From positions 1 to 11,966 of the forward strand of contig SLAU01000166.1 of NCBI GenBank assembly GCA_007126675.1: a stretch of 11,966 nt of DNA, read 5' to 3'. The notes under the pieces are model-generated. The model made no database searches. It was not told the origin of the DNA and worked only from the letters and a program-made list of their open reading frames with translations. The position numbers and the translations under genes were made by a program. Numbering within the stretch: the first letter of the stretch is position 1; each line of letters starts with the position of its first letter. Origin of the DNA: Balneolaceae bacterium (GTDB taxonomy: Bacteria > Bacteroidota > Rhodothermia > Balneolales > Balneolaceae). Positions 6,767 to 11,966 of this stretch are shown here, in pieces.

Positions 6767-7483
6767 TTAACCGCGTTCAGGTATGCCTGTTAAAGTTAAT
6801 ACCTCAACATCAAAAACTTCTGAAAAGTGCTTTACCAGTATCGATTTTACATCTTTCAATTCAATTTTGGAACCTGTGAGCTGTGATAATGAACTTACGG
6901 ACCGGTTTTGAATACCACATGGCACAATATGATCGAAGTAGGATAGATCGGTATTTACATTTAATGCAAAACCGTGCATGGTAACCCAGCGCGAGCACCT
7001 GATACCCATTGCGCAAATTTTCTGATCGCCAACCCAAACGCCGGTTAGTCCGTCAATCCGTTCTGCTACAATTCCAAAATCTGCAGCTGTTCGGATCATT
7101 ACTTCCTCCAGATACCGTAAATACTTATGAATATCCGTGAAATGATTATCGAGATCTAAAATTGGGTAGCCAACTATTTGGCCGGGGCCGTGGTAAGTGA
7201 TATCTCCGCCCCGGTCAATTTCGATATATTCGGCATTTATCCCCGAGAGCTCCTCAATGGTTTTAAGAAGGTGTGCTGAATTACCGCTTTTGCCAAGAGT
7301 GTACACATGCGGATGTTCTACAAAAAGTAGCTTGTCATCATGTATTGCTGTTGAAGCGCGTTCCTCACGCAGAGCTTTTTTCTGTACAATAAGCTCATTT
7401 TGCAGCTTTTTTTGCAAGCTCCATACTTCTCTGTATGGCTTTAATCCCAGGTCATATAGTTCTACTGTTTTTGGCATCTGCAT
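6767..7483 (-). CDS. lipB: Octanoyl-ACP:protein N-octanoyltransferase
   Basis: Moves the octanoyl group from acyl carrier protein to the lipoyl domains of 2-oxoacid dehydrogenases and GcvH, preparing the substrate for LipA. Signatures are RGGDITYHGPGQIVGYPILD at 91-110 and VWVGDQKICAMGIR at 149-162. The catalytic Lys155 and the catalytic Cys189 in HIVPCGI are both present. The length of 238 is within the usual range, with a slightly long N-terminal helix (about 20-45) rich in Lys and Glu. Two starts are possible, ATG at 7483 or Met3 six bases later; neither has a clear Shine-Dalgarno. It follows tonB copy 1 by 57 bp without a visible terminator, so read-through from that gene is possible. Confidence 0.97.
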   Translation of the reverse strand: MQMPKTVELYDLGLKPYREVWSLQKKLQNELIVQKKALREERASTAIHDDKLLFVEHPHVYTLGKSGNSAHLLKTIEELSGINAEYIEIDRGGDITYHGPGQIVGYPILDLDNHFTDIHKYLRYLEEVMIRTAADFGIVAERIDGLTGVWVGDQKICAMGIRCSRWVTMHGFALNVNTDLSYFDHIVPCGIQNRSVSSLSQLTGSKIELKDVKSILVKHFSEVFDVEVLTLTGIPERG

Positions 7484-7540
7484 AAGATAACCAAATTACA
7501 GCAAAATGGATTCAGAGGTAGTTTGCCGTTTTTTGTTTAG

Positions 7541-8221
7541 TTAATCTCTGAGCTGGAATATTATTGGCATCGAATATTGCACTCTTACCGGCCGGCCTCT
7601 TTGCAATCCGGGAGTAAACTGTGCCTGCTTTACAACCCGAACAGCTTCTTCATCACAGCCACCTCCGATTCCTCTTACAACCTGCGGATTTTCAACCTCT
7701 CCGCGTTCATTTACAATAAACTGCACGATAACTCTACCTTGTATCCTGGCCTGTCGGGCCATTTCAGGATATCTGATTTTTGCCTGCAAACTTGCCAGAC
7801 CACCTATCAGTTCCGGCATTTGCTCTACAACAACAAAGAAATCATCGTCATCTTCCTCTTCCTCTGCAGCAGGCGGCGGAGGCGGTAAATGTGCACGGCC
7901 TCCAAAGTCGAGTTCTGCATCGATATGAATATCAATATCTTCAATGATTTCATGATCCGGCACTGCAACAGGTACCGGCGGCCTTGGTGGCGGCGGAATT
8001 GTAGGTGTTTGACGTGTTTGAATAATTTCCTCCATAACAATCTCCTCCCGCTCATCCAGCGCAAGCACTTCGGCTGCCTCTGTACTTATATCTACTTTTA
8101 CTGCCACAATCATGATTAATAGTGCCAGGATCATACCTACTTGTTTCAAAATAGTATGATAGGTTTTTAAATCAACTTCCGGCTTTTTATACTCGCGAAG
8201 GTTTGTTTTTTTTTGGCTCAT
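7541..8221 (-). CDS. TonB-family energy transducer, copy 1
   Basis: Probable inner-membrane protein that couples proton motive force to outer-membrane receptors through ExbB/ExbD. Layout of 226 residues: a short basic cytoplasmic start, one membrane segment at about 24-41 (ILKQVGMILALLIMIVAV), a Glu-rich stretch (57-66), a proline-rich span (73-88), PPPPP at 113-117, an acidic run EEEEDDDD (120-127), then a TonB C-terminal domain from about 147 to the end. That domain includes IRYPEMAR, GRVIVQFIVNERGEV and FTPGLQRGRPVRVQYSMPI. The periplasmic linker is short compared with enterobacterial TonB. Unlike most genes here it has a strong Shine-Dalgarno, AAAGGAGGG, seven bases from the ATG. It is a close paralogue of copy 2 (about 75-80% identical by eye), differing mainly after the membrane segment and in the linker. 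No exbBD or receptor gene is nearby. Confidence 0.92.
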   Translation of the reverse strand: MSQKKTNLREYKKPEVDLKTYHTILKQVGMILALLIMIVAVKVDISTEAAEVLALDEREEIVMEEIIQTRQTPTIPPPPRPPVPVAVPDHEIIEDIDIHIDAELDFGGRAHLPPPPPAAEEEEDDDDFFVVVEQMPELIGGLASLQAKIRYPEMARQARIQGRVIVQFIVNERGEVENPQVVRGIGGGCDEEAVRVVKQAQFTPGLQRGRPVRVQYSMPIIFQLRD

Positions 8222-8249
8222 GGCTACCCTCCTTTACTGTAATCTCCAT
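8222..8249 (-). promoter_or_regulatory. Shared Shine-Dalgarno leader of tonB copy 1
   Basis: Read toward the gene, the leader begins ATGGAGAT, continues through GTAA and reaches the Shine-Dalgarno GGAGGG before the start codon. The same block precedes copy 2 with six substitutions and the same 28-base distance. Upstream of it the two leaders stop matching. The AAAGGAGGG is among the strongest ribosome-binding sites in this window. Confidence 0.7.
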
Positions 8250-8324
8250 GATTCTTATAGAATCTTTGAATTTATGGTCTAATCGTTTTTTCACTTTAAT
8301 CAAGGTAATGATTACAGAACTATA

Positions 8325-8350
8325 ACTTAATCAGGGAAACCCTTATACAG
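8325..8350 (-). promoter_or_regulatory. Shared upstream block, candidate promoter of tonB copy 1
   Basis: On the minus strand this reads CTGTATAAGGGTTTCCCTGA then TTAAGT. Nearly the same block lies at the same distance (about 100 bp) from the start codon of copy 2, although the sequence between block and leader differs. TATAAG could be a -10 element and AGGG-ttt-CCCT is a small inverted repeat, so it may be promoter, operator or both. No convincing -35 is visible. Confidence 0.5.
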
Positions 8351-8497
8351 GAATAAGTGAATATTTTATCTGCAGCATTGTGGATGGGAAATCACTACAA
8401 AAGGTTTTTATTATCATGAACTGTTTCTGGTACCCGGTGAAGGCAGTTAATGTGTAATAATATCAATTGAGTGGTATTAAAACAGATTCGAATTTAT

Positions 8498-9199
8498 TTA
8501 CTCTCTCAGACGGAAAGTAATTGGCATTGAATATTGCACCCTTACCGGCCTGCCTCTTTGAAGACCAGGGGTGAATTCAGCCATTTTTATAACCCGAAGG
8601 GCTTCTTCATCACAGCCACCTCCAATCCCTCTTATTACCTCTGGATTTTCAACCTGTCCCTTTTCATTCACTATAAATTGGACAATTACACGACCCTGTA
8701 TGCCGGCATACCGTGCCAATTCAGGATATCTTATCTGAGCTTGCAGGCTTTCCATACCTCCAATAAGTTCTGGCATTTGTTCTACTACAACAAAGAAATA
8801 ATCATCGTCATCCTCTTCTTCTGCCTCGGTAGTTTTTGGCATTGCCGGAGGTGGAGGCGGAGGTAAATAAGTCTCAATTCTAAGGTCAATTTCAGCATCA
8901 ATAAAAATATCAACATCATCAATTATTACATGGTCCGGAACTGCAACCGGAACCGGAGGCCTCGGTGGAGGCGGTATGGTAGGAGTCTGACGGGTATGAA
9001 TGATTTCTTCCATAAAAATCTCTTCTCTTTCATCAATAATTACAACTTCGTGTTCTACTCTTGTTATATCTACTTTAACAGCAATTATCATGATCAGAAG
9101 AGCCAAAATCATTCCAACTTGCCTCAGAATGGTCTGGTAAGTCCTTAAATCTTTTTCAGGATTTTTATACTCAGGGAGGTTTGTTTTTATACGTTTCAT
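8498..9199 (-). CDS. TonB-family energy transducer, copy 2
   Basis: Paralogue of the adjacent downstream gene with the same plan in 233 residues: membrane segment at about 24-41, the invariant TRQTPTIPPPPRPPVPVAV block, polyproline, the acidic EEEDDDD run with FFVVVEQMPELIGG, and a TonB C-terminal domain with GIQGRVIVQFIVNEKGQVEN and PGLQRGRPVRVQYSMPITF. The linker is seven residues longer (an AMPKTTE-like insertion after the polyproline). The juxtamembrane segment (about 46-55) and the stretch after IDAE differ most from copy 1. It has a GGAGGG Shine-Dalgarno. It lies 276 bp upstream of copy 1, which keeps its own matching upstream block, so the two are probably transcribed from separate promoters. 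A partner role with particular receptors is inference. Confidence 0.92.
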   Translation of the reverse strand: MKRIKTNLPEYKNPEKDLRTYQTILRQVGMILALLIMIIAVKVDITRVEHEVVIIDEREEIFMEEIIHTRQTPTIPPPPRPPVPVAVPDHVIIDDVDIFIDAEIDLRIETYLPPPPPPAMPKTTEAEEEDDDDYFFVVVEQMPELIGGMESLQAQIRYPELARYAGIQGRVIVQFIVNEKGQVENPEVIRGIGGGCDEEALRVIKMAEFTPGLQRGRPVRVQYSMPITFRLRE

Positions 9200-9227
9200 G
9201 ATTTCCCTCCATTACTTTTATCTCCAT
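9200..9227 (-). promoter_or_regulatory. Shared Shine-Dalgarno leader of tonB copy 2
   Basis: Counterpart of the copy 1 leader: ATGGAGAT, GTAA and GGAGGG in the same order and spacing, ending at the ATG. The match stops just above the ATGGAG. The GGAGGG sits six bases from the start codon. Confidence 0.7.
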
Positions 9228-9298
9228 ATTAGTGTAGCCTCTTTTTGTTATGTATCTACCTCTTCTACTATAATTAATTTATAAAAATAAGCGCGGTT

Positions 9299-9326
9299 AC
9301 TTAATCGGGGAAAACCTTATATACAG
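9299..9326 (-). promoter_or_regulatory. Shared upstream block, candidate promoter of tonB copy 2
   Basis: On the minus strand this reads CTGTATATAAGGTTTTCCCC followed by GATTAAGT, the counterpart of the block before copy 1, with a two-base TA insertion and a few substitutions. It is 100 bp from the start codon. The TATA-like core and the GG-tttt-CC symmetry are retained. Confidence 0.5.
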
Positions 9327-9370
9327 ATAAAGAATCAGAGGTGGATATTTAGACGAGCAGAAGGCTGGTT

Positions 9371-9409
9371 AAAAAAAACCTCATATCCTTATCGGAAATG
9401 AGGCTTTTT
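9371..9409 (-). terminator. Intrinsic terminator of lpdA
   Basis: On the minus strand, CCTCAT and ATGAGG (9379-9384 with 9398-9403) form a stem, extended inside by TCC/GGA across an A/A mismatch to a five-base loop. It is preceded by AAAAAG and followed by a run of eight T. It lies about 36 bp after the lpdA stop and before the tonB copy 2 promoter block. The flanking A and T runs mean it could also work in the other direction, but no plus-strand gene reaches it. Confidence 0.88.
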
Positions 9410-9444
9410 GAAATTGTATACAGGACCTTTAAAAACCTGATTAT

Positions 9445-10869
9445 TTACTTTTTCTTCTTGGGTTTTGAGCCCAGGTGCACACCTTCACCATAAGCTTCAG
9501 CTACAGCTTCCATTACTGCTTCGCTCATTGTTGGGTGAGGATGCACAGCGCTGATGATTTCATGACCGGTGGTTTCGAGATCACGCGCTACAACTGCTTC
9601 TGCAATCAGTTCGGTAACGTGTGAACCGATCATATGGCAGCCAAGCCATTCACCATACTTTGCATCGAATACAACCTTCACAAATCCTTCTTCATGGCCA
9701 AGTCCGGCTGCTTTTCCGCTTGCTGAAAATGGAAACTTGCCTACCATCACATCATAGCCTTCATCTTTAGCCTGTTGTTCGGTAAGGCCTACAGATGCAA
9801 TCTGAGGTTCGCAGTATGTACAGCCGGGAATATTGTTATAGTTGACCGGATGAGGATTTTCGCCGGCAAGCTGCTCGGCCAGTACAACGCCTTCGTGTGA
9901 TGCTTTATGTGCAAGCCATGGTGCGCCAATTACATCACCAATTGCATAGATATTATCGGCTGAAGTTTTGTAGGTCTTCTTATCTACAACAATATCGCCT
10001 TTCTCATGTTTAACACCGGCTTTATCGAGGCCCATGTTCTCCACATTACCGACCACACCGACAGCTGACAATACCACATCGGCTTCAACTGTTTCTTCAC
10101 CTTTCTTGGTTTTAATGGTCACTTTTACACCTTTTCCTTTTTTCTCCACTTTCTCTACAGAGCTTTCGGTGTAAATATTCATCCCTTTTTTCTTATAAAT
10201 CTTAGCAAGCTCTTTACCAACATCTGCATCTTCGACGGGTACAAGTGTTTTTTGAAGCTCAACGAGAGTAACTTCCGTGCCGATTGCGTTGTAGAAATAG
10301 GCAAACTCAACCCCAATAGCGCCGGCTCCGATAACAACCATTTTCTTTGGCTGCTTTTCGAGCTGCATCGCTTTCTCCGAATCGATGATCATTTCACCGT
10401 CAATTTTCAGGTCCGGCAGTTCGCGTGGCCGTGCACCGGTCGCAATAATAAAGTGTTTCGCTTTAACCGTTTCTTTTTCTTTCCCTTTATCATCATTTAC
10501 GGCTAATTCTTTATCAGATTTAAAAACACCTGTTCCATTCAAAACTTCAATCTTATTCGCCTTCATCAAAAACTGCACACCTTTGCTCATTTTATCAGCA
10601 ACGCTGCGACTTCTTTTTACCATGCCCTCAAAGTTGGCAGAGTAATCTTTAACATCAATTCCGTAATCGGAAGCATGCGCGATCGATTCAAAAACCTCAG
10701 CTGATCTAAGCAGGGCTTTTGTTGGGATACAGCCAATATTAAGGCAAACTCCACCCAAAAATCTTTTTTCAACTACAGCGGTTTTAAAGCCAAGCTGCGC
10801 CGCACGAATTGCAGCTACATATCCGCCGGGACCGGTTCCGATTACGCAAACATCAAATTCTTTTGCCAT
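9445..10869 (-). CDS. lpdA: Dihydrolipoyl dehydrogenase (E3)
   Basis: FAD enzyme that re-oxidises dihydrolipoyl groups on 2-oxoacid dehydrogenase complexes and the glycine cleavage system, making NADH. The FAD fold GTGPGG is at 11-16, the redox disulfide Cys42/Cys47 in GGVCLNIGCIPTKALL, the NAD fold VIGAGAIGVEFA follows in mid-protein, then AIGDVIGAPWLAHKASHEG. The C-terminal catalytic dyad His445/Glu450 lies in HPHPTMSEAVMEAV. At 474 residues the length is typical. The tail ends in KPKKKK. No Shine-Dalgarno is seen before the ATG. It has its own terminator and a 153-bp upstream gap, so it is probably monocistronic. Its product acts on the cofactor made by lipB and lipA, which lie beyond the tonB pair. 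Confidence 0.98.
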   Translation of the reverse strand: MAKEFDVCVIGTGPGGYVAAIRAAQLGFKTAVVEKRFLGGVCLNIGCIPTKALLRSAEVFESIAHASDYGIDVKDYSANFEGMVKRSRSVADKMSKGVQFLMKANKIEVLNGTGVFKSDKELAVNDDKGKEKETVKAKHFIIATGARPRELPDLKIDGEMIIDSEKAMQLEKQPKKMVVIGAGAIGVEFAYFYNAIGTEVTLVELQKTLVPVEDADVGKELAKIYKKKGMNIYTESSVEKVEKKGKGVKVTIKTKKGEETVEADVVLSAVGVVGNVENMGLDKAGVKHEKGDIVVDKKTYKTSADNIYAIGDVIGAPWLAHKASHEGVVLAEQLAGENPHPVNYNNIPGCTYCEPQIASVGLTEQQAKDEGYDVMVGKFPFSASGKAAGLGHEEGFVKVVFDAKYGEWLGCHMIGSHVTELIAEAVVARDLETTGHEIISAVHPHPTMSEAVMEAVAEAYGEGVHLGSKPKKKK

Positions 10870-10910
10870 GACAAGTAAATATCTTTATAGTTAATTAGTT
10901 TTCATCACTC

Positions 10911-10934
10911 GGCGAAACAACCTTTTTTTTCGCC
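10911..10934. promoter_or_regulatory. Inverted repeat upstream of lpdA
   Basis: GGCGAAA (10911-10917) and TTTCGCC (10928-10934) are perfect 7-bp inverted arms around a ten-base spacer, 41 bp upstream of the lpdA start. No T-tract follows on the minus strand, so it does not look like a terminator for the gene to the right. An operator or a leader hairpin is possible; function is unproven. The rest of the 10870-11022 gap is AT-rich without a recognisable gene. Confidence 0.4.
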
Positions 10935-11022
10935 AAAATCATTTTATTTATAGCGCTCTAAAATAAGGAATAATGTGGTGATATATAAATGAATGATTCG
11001 AATGCCTGAGGAGTAAATCTAT

Positions 11023-11778
11023 TCAAAATCGGTCCCTATCAAGAAATGCTGTGTATTTAGCTTTAAGTTCTTGTTCCAGCCAAAACATATCTTCCAGAAC
11101 CGGCAGTATACTGCCCTGAGCACTGTAAAGTATGTTAAGTGCCTCAAGCCTTATTTCTGAATAACTTTCCTGTGTGGAGTAAATGTCAGACAGTTCAGTT
11201 AGCGTATTAAAATCCATGTGAATCAGCACATTCGAAGCGTTCGCTGTAGTCCAAACCACATTGCTTACATAAGCAGGACGCAACTGCACATTTCCGGGTC
11301 CATATATAACCAGATCATTGCCGTCAAGATTAAGTTTTGCAGTGATATTATGTAACTGCATCCAGTAACCATCATCCGGGGCGCGAATGAGTTCATTACC
11401 GGTAAGGTCAAGCATTCCTTCACTTAAAAATATCTCATTCAGAAAAGCCTGCAATGCTTCTTTTTCATTAAAATTGACGTCGGTTAACTCTGTAAAATCT
11501 CTGAATCTTTGAATAACATTTGTTCCGCCGCGCATATTATTTAATAATTCAGATCTGTATTCAAGAGTTTGGCTGACAATCTCAAGATTTTCCGAAATCT
11601 CCTGTTTTGCGCTCTCAAGTATCTGGTTAACCAGCTTTTGATTGTTTCTGTCATTGTTCCATTCGTTCAGCAGCAATGCCAAAAGCACCGCCAGTAAAAT
11701 GAAGAAAGATTCAAGCAGAATGGTTTTAATATTCCAGCCGGAAGAGTTTTTCTTTGTAGCTGATCGTTTTCGAAGCAT
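11023..11778 (-). CDS. Membrane-anchored protein of unknown function (DUF6090-like)
   Basis: A 251-residue protein I cannot assign a function. A basic N-terminus (RKR, KK) precedes one hydrophobic segment at about 17-38 (IKTILLESFFILLAVLLALL) that ends in LNEWNNDRNNQ. The ESFFILLAVLLALLLNEW pattern, a membrane helix running into L-N-x-W-N and then a charged helix (about 45-80), resembles uncharacterised Bacteroidota membrane proteins grouped as DUF6090; this is recognition by form, not a search result. The remainder is soluble, has no cysteine and shows no catalytic motif. A positive-inside reading puts the bulk of the protein in the periplasm. The ATG is preceded by only a weak AGG. It appears monocistronic, with the next gene lpdA 153 bp downstream. 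Confidence 0.75.
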   Translation of the reverse strand: MLRKRSATKKNSSGWNIKTILLESFFILLAVLLALLLNEWNNDRNNQKLVNQILESAKQEISENLEIVSQTLEYRSELLNNMRGGTNVIQRFRDFTELTDVNFNEKEALQAFLNEIFLSEGMLDLTGNELIRAPDDGYWMQLHNITAKLNLDGNDLVIYGPGNVQLRPAYVSNVVWTTANASNVLIHMDFNTLTELSDIYSTQESYSEIRLEALNILYSAQGSILPVLEDMFWLEQELKAKYTAFLDRDRF

Positions 11779-11966
11779 AGAGTACCTGTAATTTTTGCCG
11801 TAAAAATAATCTTTGAAAAAACTTAAAGGCAGAAAAGCTTACCCCGGCTGATATTACTTTTTTTTGTGAAAAGGTGAAAGGCTTACACAATGATTGTATA
11901 GAGCTGTTAATTCATGCGATTAACCTATCGAAACCAAATACTTGTAATACCGGCAATTGCATAAAA
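11779..11966. other. Upstream region of the membrane-protein gene, to the window edge
   Basis: No gene is seen in these 188 bases. They probably contain the leftward promoter of the DUF6090-like gene, but no convincing -10/-35 pair could be chosen. A near-perfect 17-bp palindrome, TACACAAT-g-ATTGTATA, lies at 11884-11900 with one mismatched position and could be an operator for this gene or for a divergent gene beyond the edge. Confidence 0.35.

Noticed and set aside
7577..8119. Plus-strand and alternative minus-strand open frames over the tonB genes, also at 8534-9148.
   Set aside because: They mirror each other only because the tonB genes are paralogous. They have Arg-, Tyr- and Cys-rich compositions with no motifs.
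8250..8324. A riboswitch in the tonB copy 1 leader.
   Set aside because: The segment between the two conserved islands differs between the two copies and shows no extended stems or known aptamer motifs.

Overview
The window reads as a chromosomal, mostly housekeeping stretch from a Gram-negative bacterium of the Bacteroidota/Balneolota type. The taxon is inferred from three things: two short TonB-type energy transducers with an acidic run ending in FFVVVEQMPELIGG, an N-terminally anchored membrane protein of a kind common in that group, and generally weak Shine-Dalgarno sequences. No phage, IS transposase, CRISPR, tRNA or rRNA is visible. The base composition looks even apart from the repeats.

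Layout. On the + strand, hslO (redox chaperone Hsp33) is followed one base after its stop by a type II NADH dehydrogenase gene. The convergent gap after it (about 2236-2482) is filled by an imperfect 68-bp tandem array with an inner period of about 34 bp. Everything from 2481 onward is on the minus strand, so transcription runs right to left. An AlbA_2/Schlafen-type protein gene lies 12 bp upstream of an A-type iron-sulfur carrier (ErpA/IscA family). A 416-bp gap (3618-4033) holds a 211-bp inverted-repeat element made of two opposed ~80-bp units. Next come plsY-gpsA (4-bp overlap, glycerol-3-phosphate and phosphatidic acid synthesis), lipB-lipA (lipoate attachment), two tandem tonB paralogues, lpdA with a clear intrinsic terminator, and a membrane-anchored protein of unknown function.

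How the genes fit together. LipB and LipA make the lipoyl cofactor, and LpdA re-oxidises it in the 2-oxoacid dehydrogenase complexes and glycine cleavage system. LipA carries two 4Fe-4S clusters and is a plausible client of the A-type carrier encoded nearby. GpsA makes sn-glycerol 3-phosphate and PlsY acylates it. Ndh feeds electrons from NADH, including NADH made by the LpdA complexes, into the quinone pool. The two TonB proteins would energise outer-membrane receptors, but no receptor or ExbB/ExbD gene is in the window.

Most notable non-coding signals: the REPIN-like opposed doublet next to the gpsA stop, which carries two outward-pointing terminator-like hairpins; the 34/68-bp array between ndh and the Fe-S carrier; and two islands of upstream sequence shared by both tonB genes although the DNA between the islands has diverged. 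I see no convincing new multi-gene system; the genes themselves are ordinary.
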